A stretch of 7,516 nucleotides of DNA from Prevotellaceae bacterium (GCA_031278495.1 JAITKG010000054.1:1-7516); one strand, 5' to 3'. Positions 1 to 6,181 are shown, counted from the stretch's first letter. Notes: generated by a model from the sequence alone, not told the origin. Program-made: numbers and translations.

Positions 1-1982
1 AGTAGGGTTAATCTGTCCTTTAACGGTCTGTTTTCATTTTCTTCTTTAGTAAGCGATGAAGAGTGATTATACCCTGCTAATGCACAAGCTTTACTGTACT
101 CACTCTCCTTGATAAACGGAAAAATTTTCCGTATAGCTTTAGCGCTTAAACTGCCATAATCTTGTAGTAAATTAACGTTGGCCAATATTTGTGCGTGTTC
201 TCTCTTAAATCCAAATTTTTCTCCCAGCAGCTCGTATAATCTTTCGTTACCGCTGGTAGAATTGTCATCTTCGTAGGAATGCAGTAAATGCCATAACTGG
301 TATGAAAGTTGACGCTCAAAGGCTTTCCCTTCCAACTCCGCATTAAATTCAAGAATTTCCGGACGAATATTCAGCGAGTCGAAAATTTGTTTTATTATTT
401 TTTTAATTTCAGACGCTTCTATTTTCAATTCCGAAAGGTTGATATCATCGCTGTCTTCTTTTATTTTCAATAAATCGCCGATATTATAACCTTCCATTTC
501 TACAATTTTTAAATAAGCTTCATACAATATTTTATTGGTATGATTGCCGTCAATTGTAGTATAGTTGACCTCCCATTCTTTTGGGTTGTAGCCTAAAATT
601 TCTATAATTTTATTGGCATTTAAATTTCCTTTAATATTTAATTCGTCGAAAAGTTGTTTTTTTGCATCGGCTGCAAGGACTGTAATCTCTTTTGTTTGTT
701 TATTCCGCAGTTCTATATTATGTAATATCTGCCAAATCTTAAATTCTTGAAATAAAGGTGACGACTTATGTGCGACTTTATATCCGATTGTTTTTGTTGT
801 CTTCTTTCCATTTTTTTCTATTTCAATGGTTTTACTTTCAAACTCACAAAAATTTACCATGCCTTTTTGTGATTTTAATTTACGCTGATAAAAAATAATT
901 ACATCTCTGATTTCCTGTTTAAGTGCGGGTGTTAATGTCATGTAATGTTTAGCCTGCGTTTCCCATATTGCTTCAAACTCATCTAAGTAATCCTGACGAT
1001 AAAAAACTTGATTTTTGAGTCTCGTATGAGGATTCGCTTGTAACTGCTTATAAAGATATTGTCCAACGGTTTCTTTTTTAAAATAAAGTTCCTTGCTACG
1101 GTCGCTGATAGCGCCCAAGTATCCGCTTGAACTATTAAGATTATTGTTGATTTCGGCAATGACAAAGGCAACTTCTTCTTTCGTTAACTTTGTATTCGTG
1201 GCTTTGCTTCGCCATTCATAGGCTTGTAGTTTCTTCTCATCCCTTGTTCCTTTATTTTCGGCAGTGTTGAAGCCATACTTTGTCCAGAAAATAGCAGACG
1301 TAGCGCGAAGGCCTTTTCCTTCCAATTCTTTTTTTAATTCATCCGTAAGGATTTCAGGATAAAATGGCTGTTGATAACTCCATACTTTATTTAATTCCGC
1401 TTGCAAGTCGGAACGGTAAAAATCAGGTAAATATCGTTTCCCTGCTTTCAATAATTGGTAACAGAATTGTCCCGGGGTGAGGTCTTCTTCGTATAATTGT
1501 TTGGCAATAACCATGCCGTCAATAGCATGCCCTTCTTCTTCATTTTTTGCCTTACGACTACTTTTGTATCCACGTTTTTTGTTAATCATTAGTAGTATGC
1601 GGGCAAAATCTTCCTTGCTTACTTTTTCGGTAACCGCTTTAGCGCGCACTGCATAAAAACTGTGTGTAAAGCCCTTTTCGTCCTCTGCCAAAACAGTGTT
1701 ATCGTCAATCAATCCGTGTTGTTTCAAAAGGTGAAGAAGGTTGGCGCGACGCTGTTTATACCGCTGTAAATTACGACGGGCGCCGCGTTTTAATGTCCTG
1801 TCTGCATTTATGGACGTCGGTTTTCCTTTTTCAAAATCTGTTTGTTCCTCCGTAGTCAGTGGATTAACTCGGACTCCCAATCCAACAATAGATGATTGTT
1901 CGGCGTCATTTTCTTCAGCCTCTTTTACGTAAGCCCAACCTATTGAGGTTGTTCCAAGGTCTAGCCCTAAAATTTTTTTCAT
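1..1982 (-). CDS. cas9: CRISPR-associated endonuclease Cas9, type II-C (N-terminal part, cut by window edge)
   Basis: RNA-guided DNA endonuclease of a type II CRISPR-Cas system; with a crRNA:tracrRNA duplex it cleaves matching DNA. The frame is open from the ATG at 1982 to the window edge, giving 660 complete codons. Seen: RuvC-I motif ILGLDLGTTSIGWAYV at residues 4-19 with catalytic Asp8; arginine-rich bridge helix about residues 62-85 (RTLKRGARRNLQRYKQRR); NKKRGYKSSR near residue 135; then the REC lobe with FYRQDYLDEFEAIW (about 325-338), a KSQKGMVNFCEFE segment (about 367-379) and SSPLFQEFKIWQ (about 405-416). These resemble the long (about 1400-residue) Bacteroidetes II-C Cas9 proteins. 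RuvC-II, HNH, RuvC-III and the PAM-interacting domain lie outside the window, so integrity cannot be judged. The start is fixed by the RuvC-I motif beginning four residues after the Met. No Shine-Dalgarno is seen. It is more AT-rich than the lgt operon. Subtype is inferred from sequence style and tracrRNA position. Confidence 0.96.
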   Translation of the reverse strand, partial: MKKILGLDLGTTSIGWAYVKEAEENDAEQSSIVGLGVRVNPLTTEEQTDFEKGKPTSINADRTLKRGARRNLQRYKQRRANLLHLLKQHGLIDDNTVLAEDEKGFTHSFYAVRAKAVTEKVSKEDFARILLMINKKRGYKSSRKAKNEEEGHAIDGMVIAKQLYEEDLTPGQFCYQLLKAGKRYLPDFYRSDLQAELNKVWSYQQPFYPEILTDELKKELEGKGLRATSAIFWTKYGFNTAENKGTRDEKKLQAYEWRSKATNTKLTKEEVAFVIAEINNNLNSSSGYLGAISDRSKELYFKKETVGQYLYKQLQANPHTRLKNQVFYRQDYLDEFEAIWETQAKHYMTLTPALKQEIRDVIIFYQRKLKSQKGMVNFCEFESKTIEIEKNGKKTTKTIGYKVAHKSSPLFQEFKIWQILHNIELRNKQTKEITVLAADAKKQLFDELNIKGNLNANKIIEILGYNPKEWEVNYTTIDGNHTNKILYEAYLKIVEMEGYNIGDLLKIKEDSDDINLSELKIEASEIKKIIKQIFDSLNIRPEILEFNAELEGKAFERQLSYQLWHLLHSYEDDNSTSGNERLYELLGEKFGFKREHAQILANVNLLQDYGSLSAKAIRKIFPFIKESEYSKACALAGYNHSSSLTKEENENRPLKDRLTL

Positions 1983-2021
1983 AGTTGTTTTTTTTTAGTT
2001 ATTTATATTTTACTAAACTTT

Positions 2022-2052
2022 TTTGTATTTCAAAAAATTTTTCTTACCTTTG
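2022..2052 (+). promoter_or_regulatory. Bacteroidetes-type promoter for the tracrRNA
   Basis: A TTTG at 2022-2025 and TACCTTTG at 2045-2052 are separated by 19 nt, matching the Bacteroidetes sigma-ABfr consensus (-33 TTTG, -7 TAnnTTTG). The start of transcription is expected a few bases downstream, about 2057-2060, just before the anti-repeat. It overlaps the region where a short-leader cas9 promoter would have to lie on the other strand; no good consensus is seen there on the minus strand. Confidence 0.82.
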
Positions 2053-2057
2053 TGCCA

Positions 2058-2136
2058 GAATTCAATCAAGACACAATAAGGATTATTCCGTTGTGAAAAC
2101 ATTAAGTTGCCCTCGTCTTCAACGGGGGCTTTTTTA
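2058..2136 (+). ncRNA. tracrRNA of the type II-C CRISPR-Cas system
   Basis: Trans-activating CRISPR RNA, which pairs with the crRNA repeat and is held by Cas9. Seen in order: a promoter ending at 2052; a candidate anti-repeat at about 2058-2076 ending in ACACAA followed by TAAGG, the same junction found in the Neisseria II-C tracrRNA (CTACAATAAGG); a nexus-like hairpin in which CACAA (2072-2076) can pair with TTGTG (2091-2095) and GG (2080-2081) with CC (2088-2089); an AAAAC linker; and a terminator hairpin at 2109-2129 followed by a T tract. Position directly upstream of and divergent from cas9 fits II-C loci. Inference: the cognate repeat should begin GTTGTG and pair with the anti-repeat, possibly with bulges. 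The array is not in the window, so anti-repeat limits and exact 5' end are approximate. Confidence 0.85.
2109..2135 (+). terminator. Rho-independent terminator of the tracrRNA
   Basis: GCCCTCGT (2109-2116) pairs with ACGGGGGC (2122-2129): an 8-bp stem containing one G-U pair and a 5-nt loop, followed at once by six T residues. On the minus strand the same hairpin is not followed by a U tract, so it should not terminate transcription running toward cas9. Confidence 0.85.
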
Positions 2137-2280
2137 TTTTCAATTATTTATTAGATCCAAATATTTCATAAAATTATTGTTTTGTTCGTTATTTACTATA
2201 TTATTGGAAATAAAAGACCCAAAGGTAAAAATTTTTTATGACTTCTGCAAAAATATTTGAATTACTACACTTTGGCAGGT
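2137..2280. other. AT-rich intergenic stretch between tracrRNA and IS30 remnant
   Basis: Apart from the minus-strand promoter at 2220-2251, no gene, CRISPR repeat or further hairpin is seen here. The end of the decayed insertion sequence must lie somewhere in this stretch or just inside the remnant, but no convincing terminal inverted repeat could be recognised. Confidence 0.5.
2220..2251 (-). promoter_or_regulatory. Promoter directed at cas9 through the tracrRNA locus
   Basis: On the minus strand TTTG (2251-2248) and TACCTTTG (2227-2220) are separated by 20 nt, a near-perfect Bacteroidetes promoter. The -7 box is identical to that of the tracrRNA promoter, and both share an AAAAAATTTTT tract just upstream of it. 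Expected start of transcription is near 2213. There is no minus-strand ORF before cas9, so the transcript would give cas9 a leader of about 230 nt that is antisense to the complete tracrRNA. It could instead be a relic promoter of the adjacent IS30 remnant. Confidence 0.55.
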
Positions 2281-2892
2281 TCAAGCACCAACTGCATAAA
2301 TATAGGTATAATTTAAGAAGAACAAGTTCACGGGTTTATTCCAAAGAATACCTTTTCTTGGTCTCCGGTTTAATTTTTTTTGAAATTCATAAATTTGATC
2401 ATCTGTTAACTTGGCAAAGTTACACTTTTTAGGAATATATTGCTAAATTTACTTTTCAGTTTCCGTATCATCAGAAATCTGATACTATGTTCTACCATCG
2501 TAAACATATATTGTGTAAGAGTAGTTCCCTGTATTAAATCCATTTCCCAATCCCCAAAACGAGCACGTTCATCAATTATCTTCGGTCGGTTGTGAATGGA
2601 TACATGGCTAGGGATAGGGGAAGCACGCCTGCCTACCGACCGCCTGTGGCGTTTTAATTTATGCCGTTTCTTTGGTAAACTTCCGAACGCTATGAAATCG
2701 TTCTTTTCTAATACTGGCTATCTTTTGAACTGCATGCGCATTATAACAACCCCTGACGGTCTGGTTGCGTCGCAGTTCCCTGCTGATTGTACTTTGGGAC
2801 ACACCGACGGCTTGGGGCATCTCCGCCTGACTACAGCTAACTTTTTTTAATGCGGATATTTCGTATCTTTATTCTATGGTAATATGAGGCAT
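2281..2892 (-). pseudogene. Degenerate IS30-family transposase
   Basis: Remnant of a DDE transposase of the IS30 / IS4351 type, readable only in pieces. Piece 1 starts at ATG 2892: MPHITIE, a stop (TAA where the family has Glu), then RYEISALKK and the helix-turn-helix with VSQSTISRELRRN, ending near 2660. Piece 2, in another frame, starts near 2655 and includes NRPKIIDERARFGDWEMDLI with the first catalytic Asp region, then MVEHSIRFLMIRKLKSK, ending about 2430. Piece 3, again in another frame, is LTDDQIYEFQKKLNRRPRKGILW to the natural-looking end AVGA-stop at 2281. The region between pieces 1 and 2, and the centre holding the second Asp (normally in a DNG motif) and most sequence before the LNxRPRK tail, are missing. 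Inactive. It lies between the CRISPR-Cas locus and the lgt operon, suggesting past transposition at the boundary of an accessory region. Confidence 0.88.
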
Positions 2893-2938
2893 ATTTCTGT
2901 ATTCTGGGGATACTGCACAAATATACTCTTCTTTACCT

Positions 2939-2966
2939 ACAAGAAGAATTCTTATGTTCTTCTTGT
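2939..2966. repeat. Perfect 10-bp inverted repeat with 8-nt loop
   Basis: ACAAGAAGAA (2939-2948) is exactly complementary to TTCTTCTTGT (2957-2966). The sequence after it on the plus strand is T-rich but interrupted, so a weak plus-strand terminator is possible. No plus-strand gene ends here, and it may be debris of the adjacent insertion sequence. Confidence 0.6.
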
Positions 2967-2980
2967 GTCCTTTTATTCTT

Positions 2981-3006
2981 TATGCATTTACTATATGCAT
3001 TTACTA
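2981..3006. repeat. Tandem duplication of a 13-bp unit
   Basis: TATGCATTTACTA occurs twice in immediate succession (2981-2993 and 2994-3006), identical copies. It lies 15 bp left of the large palindrome. It could be slippage or the trace of an insertion and excision. Confidence 0.75.
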
Positions 3007-3020
3007 TTTGGATTTACAGT

Positions 3021-3234
3021 CAACGCATTTAATTTTGCATCTTGTCATATTCCGCGCACCGTCATTCCGAGCGAAGCGGAGCGGAGTCGAGGAATCTGCT
3101 GCGTCTTGCGCTTGCTGCTTTGCGCCGCCCTGCGTGCTGGGGCAGATTCCTCCGCTACGCGGCTCGTGCCTCGCCGCTCCGGTCGGAATGACGCGCGCTA
3201 CACAACGGCGCAAGACGCAAAATTAAATGCGTTG
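3021..3234. repeat. 214-bp nested palindromic element (REP/MITE-like)
   Basis: Outer arms at 3021-3044 and 3211-3234 are 24 nt each and complementary at 23 of 24 positions. Inside them a second inverted repeat runs from GTCATTCCGA (3061-3070) to TCGGAATGAC (3183-3192), exact over 10 bp, continuing imperfectly to GAGGAATCTGC (3089-3099) against GCAGATTCCTC (3142-3152), exact over 11 bp. The core also carries GCGTCTTGCGC (3101-3111), an exact complement of 3208-3218. The core resembles the GTCATTCCGAGCG...GAATCT palindromes scattered through many Bacteroidetes genomes. It is much more GC-rich than its surroundings and codes for nothing recognisable. It sits 50 bp past the end of lgt and could stabilise or terminate that operon's message. 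Convincing target-site duplications were not found. Confidence 0.85.
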
Positions 3235-3284
3235 CCCCCATTACCAATTAAATTCGCCGGCGTACGTACAACTTACCTGCAAAT

Positions 3285-4184
3285 TTATTTCCCTTTTTTA
3301 TTCGATTGCTTGCTTGCCGAAGGCTGCCGGTTGCTTAGTGCCGGCTGCACCCATCCCAGTTCCGGTTTCCCGTATTTCCAGCCCCACCAAAGGAATATAA
3401 TTCCTGCGATGATGAACGGCAAACTGAGTATTTGCCCCATGTTGAAAAACAAGTTTTGTTCAAACGCCACCTGGTCGTTTTTGATAAATTCTATGGCAAA
3501 ACGCGCGCCGAACAGAAGTATTAAAAATATGCCGAACAACATGCCGCGCTTGAGTTTCGGCAACTGTTGGAAGTATAAATACCGCATAATAAAAAATATC
3601 AGGAAATATGCTGCCGCCTCATAAAGTTGTGTCGGGTGATGCGGGAGGATTTCGCCGTTGCGTACAAAAATAAATCCCCACGGGAGGGTGGTTTCGCAGC
3701 CATACACTTCGGAATTCATCAGGTTGCCGATACGCACGAATGCGCCCGCCAGCGGCACAATGAGCACAATCCGTTCCAGCGCCCAGAGGTACGGTTTTTT
3801 ATGTTTGCGGCTCCACCAGAAAAGCCCCAGTAAAATACCTATGGCGCCGCCATGGCTCGCCAATCCTTGATAGCCGATAAATTCAAACTGCGGGGAAAAA
3901 CGTACCGGCAAAATTATTTCCAGCGGGTTGGTGAAAAAAAGCGCCGGTTGGTAAAATAAAAAATGCCCCAAACGTAATCCTACAAAGGTAGAAACAACCG
4001 CCACAATGGAAAAATTGTCGAATAGCTGTGGCGGTAAATGTTCGTGGCGAAATATATTGCGCAATACAAAAAAAGCCATAACAAACCCGCTTACGAGCAA
4101 TACGCCGTAGTAGCGCAAATGAATAGCCCCAAGCGAAAAAATTTCGGGATCAACATCCCAGCGGATACTTAAAAAATGATTCAT
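3285..4184 (-). CDS. lgt: Prolipoprotein diacylglyceryl transferase
   Basis: Inner-membrane enzyme that transfers diacylglycerol from phosphatidylglycerol to the lipobox cysteine of prelipoproteins, the first step of bacterial lipoprotein maturation. The 299-residue length is typical. Seen: HLRYYG at residues 22-27; SHGGAIG around His111; the family signature RIGNLMNSEVYG at 151-162 with Arg151, Asn154 and Glu159; HPTQLYEA at 183-190; GARFAIEF at 226-233 with Arg228 and Glu232; and multiple hydrophobic segments. These correspond to the catalytic and lipid-binding His, Arg, Asn and Glu positions of E. coli Lgt. The last about 20 residues form a polar Ser/Lys/Asn-rich tail with no family motif. 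It is the last gene of a minus-strand run, 44 bp after the histidine kinase with no terminator between, so probably cotranscribed. The next feature downstream is the large palindrome. Confidence 0.97.
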   Translation of the reverse strand: MNHFLSIRWDVDPEIFSLGAIHLRYYGVLLVSGFVMAFFVLRNIFRHEHLPPQLFDNFSIVAVVSTFVGLRLGHFLFYQPALFFTNPLEIILPVRFSPQFEFIGYQGLASHGGAIGILLGLFWWSRKHKKPYLWALERIVLIVPLAGAFVRIGNLMNSEVYGCETTLPWGFIFVRNGEILPHHPTQLYEAAAYFLIFFIMRYLYFQQLPKLKRGMLFGIFLILLFGARFAIEFIKNDQVAFEQNLFFNMGQILSLPFIIAGIIFLWWGWKYGKPELGWVQPALSNRQPSASKQSNKKGK

Positions 4185-4228
4185 ATTCGGTATGTATTAT
4201 TTTATTATTGATAATTATTTCCAAATTC

Positions 4229-5263
4229 CTACTTTGATTTTTCCAGTGTGAAAGCAAAGACGGTGCCTACGTTCAGTTTGCTTTTCACGTTAATGGTTTC
4301 GCCATGCGCATCAATGATGTGTTTTACAATTGCCAGTCCAAGCCCGCTGCCGCCGTGTTCGCGCGAACGGTGCTTATCCACGCGGTAGAACCGTTCAAAG
4401 ATGCGCGAACAATGGTCTTCGGCAATGCCGATGCCATTGTCTTTCACTTCTACCAGCACATGGTCGTGCATGTCGGAAAACAGTACTTCCGTTTCGCCGC
4501 CTTCGCGCCCGTAGTTGATAGAATTACCTATCAGGTTAGTCAATACCTGCGCAATGCGTTGCCGGTCGGCATATACCATGATGCGGCCGGTGGCGGGGCG
4601 TTGCATATAGAGGCGGATATTCTTCTTTTCGGAAACAATTTCACATGCCGCAAATATTTCTTCTACCAATATTATAAGGTTAAAAGACGTTTTGTGCAAT
4701 ATTGTTTCGCCTGTTTCCAGCTTGTTGATAGTTTCCAATTCATCGACCAGTGAAATCAGCCGTTCAATATTCCGCTCGCAGCTTTCCAAATATTTCCGGT
4801 TGATGGACGGGTCTTCCAAACCGCCGTCAAGCAAAGTGAGGAGTTGCCCCTGTATCGCAAAACTCGGCGTCTTCAATTCATGTGACACATTCCCTAAAAA
4901 CTCTTTGCGGAACTGTTCCATCGCCGAAAGCCGGCTGATTTCTTTCGTTTGTTCTTCCGCCCACTGGGCGACTTCCCGGTTTACCCGTTCCACAATATCG
5001 TCCGAACGCGGCGCCGTGCGCAACTTGCTGCGCACGGCGCTCATGTTGTAAATGGTTTTGTAAATAGGCGTGATTTTTTTTATAACAAAATCTTTTAATA
5101 CGATATAAGCAAATACATACAACACGACAAACACAAGGGCATTTACCAATAAAACCATTTTCAAATTTTCCGGTTTGCCGAACACAATGGTTGAAGTAAT
5201 GCTGACGCCTACGGCAACAAAAGCAATAATGAATGCTATGCTGGGATGGGTAAAAAATTTCAT
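4229..5263 (-). CDS. Membrane sensor histidine kinase (PhoR-like architecture, no PAS)
   Basis: Two-component sensor kinase of 344 residues that autophosphorylates a histidine and passes phosphate to a response regulator. Seen: two membrane segments (about 6-28 and 35-56) separated by only a few polar residues, so almost no periplasmic sensor domain; a linker and coiled region (about 60-118); H-box FLGNVSHELKTPS with His128; N-box LTNLIGNSINYG at 241-252; G1 box DNGIGI at 275-280; F-box IFERFYRVD at 288-296; G2 box GGSGLGLAIVKH at 304-315. All catalytic boxes look intact. No PAS domain and no clear HAMP. The ATG overlaps the stop of the upstream methyltransferase (ATGA), implying translational coupling and fixing the start. 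No response regulator gene is in the window, so the partner and stimulus are unknown. A GC-rich perfect hairpin lies within the linker coding region (5011-5040). Confidence 0.95.
   Translation of the reverse strand: MKFFTHPSIAFIIAFVAVGVSITSTIVFGKPENLKMVLLVNALVFVVLYVFAYIVLKDFVIKKITPIYKTIYNMSAVRSKLRTAPRSDDIVERVNREVAQWAEEQTKEISRLSAMEQFRKEFLGNVSHELKTPSFAIQGQLLTLLDGGLEDPSINRKYLESCERNIERLISLVDELETINKLETGETILHKTSFNLIILVEEIFAACEIVSEKKNIRLYMQRPATGRIMVYADRQRIAQVLTNLIGNSINYGREGGETEVLFSDMHDHVLVEVKDNGIGIAEDHCSRIFERFYRVDKHRSREHGGSGLGLAIVKHIIDAHGETINVKSKLNVGTVFAFTLEKSK
5011..5040. repeat. Perfect 12-bp GC-rich inverted repeat inside the histidine kinase gene
   Basis: GCGCCGTGCGCA (5011-5022) is exactly complementary to TGCGCACGGCGC (5029-5040), with a 6-nt loop. 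It encodes roughly residues 75-84 of the kinase linker, between the second membrane segment and the dimerisation helix. In mRNA it would be a very stable stem-loop. Confidence 0.85.
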
Positions 5264-6156
5264 AGTTTAAAACGTGTAAAAACACTTAATGGTAACCGTT
5301 TCCCAAAACTGTCGCACAAAAACAGTTCGCCGAATTCTTTTTCGCGCGTTGTTCCAAAAACGTTGGTAATTATAGTATCGGCGACCAATGCCGAAAATCC
5401 GTTGGAATATAAATTCAGCACTAAAAAACTGTCACGCGGCGCTAAAATTTTTTTACACTCCTGCAATAAATCCAATAAACATGCATCTAATTTCCATGTT
5501 TCACCCGCCGGACCATGCCCGTAAGCCGGCGGGTCAAGGATAATGCCTTGATAACTGTTGCCGCGTTTGGCTTCGCGCCGCACAAACTTTAACGCATCTT
5601 CCACTACCCAATGGACGCCCGCTTGCCCGCTCGTTTCCATATTCCCGCGCGCCCATGTTACCACTTGCCGCACGGCGTCCAAATGGGTTACATCGCCGCC
5701 GGCAGCCTTTGCCGCCAGCGATGCGGCGCCGGTATAGGCGAACAGGTTCAGGATTTTCGGTTGCGGCGTTTCCAATCCGCGCACGGCGGAATAAATATAA
5801 TCCCAGTTCGGCGACTGTTCGGGAAATACGCCCACATGCTTGAATGCCGTCAATCCCAAACGCAAGCGAAATTGCAAAGCGCCTTTCCGGTAATGGATAT
5901 ACCATTGACCGGGCATTGTTTTCAAACAGTTCCACGTACCGCTGTCTTCCTTGCCTGCCCTGCCGAAACCTGCACCGGTGGTATAGGAGGTATGCATCTG
6001 CCGCCGCCATGCTTCCTTTGTTAAGGTTTTTCCCCAAACTGCCTTTGGCTCGGGACGCGCCAGCACATAACTGCCGAAGCGTTCGAGTTTCTCAAACCCG
6101 CCGCTATCTATCAACTCGTAGTCATTCCAATTATCGGGCGAAAGCAACAACATCAT
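5260..6156 (-). CDS. Class I SAM-dependent methyltransferase, COG1092/RlmI-like, without PUA domain
   Basis: Predicted S-adenosylmethionine-dependent methyltransferase of the RlmI/RlmK-related group (Methyltrans_SAM, PF10672 type); family members methylate cytosine or guanine in 23S rRNA, but the substrate of this 298-residue form is not established. Seen: an N-terminal part with FPEQSPNWDYI at 111-121; SAM motif I NLFAYTGAAS at 137-146; acidic motif II THLDA with Asp160; EDALKF at 186-191; motif IV DPPAYGHGP at 208-216, a DPPxY signature of nucleic-acid and related methyltransferases. It lacks the N-terminal PUA domain of E. coli RlmI, hence the shorter length. The start could be ATG 6156 or the next codon, 6153. 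It heads the operon with the histidine kinase (4-bp overlap) and lgt; a TATCTTTG promoter box lies 18 bp upstream. Confidence 0.9.
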   Translation of the reverse strand: MMLLLSPDNWNDYELIDSGGFEKLERFGSYVLARPEPKAVWGKTLTKEAWRRQMHTSYTTGAGFGRAGKEDSGTWNCLKTMPGQWYIHYRKGALQFRLRLGLTAFKHVGVFPEQSPNWDYIYSAVRGLETPQPKILNLFAYTGAASLAAKAAGGDVTHLDAVRQVVTWARGNMETSGQAGVHWVVEDALKFVRREAKRGNSYQGIILDPPAYGHGPAGETWKLDACLLDLLQECKKILAPRDSFLVLNLYSNGFSALVADTIITNVFGTTREKEFGELFLCDSFGKRLPLSVFTRFKL

Positions 6157-6173
6157 CCTTACCTATTGCGGCA

Positions 6174-6181
6174 CAAAGATA
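6174..6181 (-). promoter_or_regulatory. -7 promoter element of the methyltransferase-kinase-lgt operon
   Basis: On the minus strand TATCTTTG (6181-6174) matches TAnnTTTG exactly. No perfect TTTG is found at the expected distance upstream. The predicted start of transcription, near 6168, gives a leader of about 12 nt. GGTAAGG directly precedes the ATG pair, too close to be a classical ribosome binding site. Confidence 0.6.

Noticed and set aside
1985..2432. Plus-strand ORFs over the tracrRNA and upstream region
   Set aside because: Low-complexity, Phe/Tyr/Lys-rich translations of AT-rich DNA covering an RNA gene, a promoter and a transposase remnant; no coding signal.
2243..2935. Similar TGCAnAAATAT sequences at about 2246-2255 and 2923-2932 as insertion-sequence ends or target duplication
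   Set aside because: They are in direct, not inverted, orientation, short, AT-rich and imperfect; too weak to define the ends of the IS30 remnant.
2884..3624. Plus-strand ORF of 246 codons
   Set aside because: It runs through the IS30 start region, the palindrome and then antisense through lgt; composition is that of a shadow frame and no protein family is recognisable.
4304..4753. Plus-strand ORF of 149 codons opposite the histidine kinase
   Set aside because: The minus-strand frame has all kinase motifs intact; this is its antisense shadow.
5503..5534. 9-bp inverted repeat (ACCCGCCGG / CCGGCGGGT) in the methyltransferase gene
   Set aside because: It falls on the conserved DPPAYGHGPAGE codons, so the Pro/Gly-rich codons explain it without a special role.
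5534..6037. Minus-strand ORF of 167 codons inside the methyltransferase
   Set aside because: Overlaps the methyltransferase in another frame, Arg/Gly-rich shadow translation without motifs.
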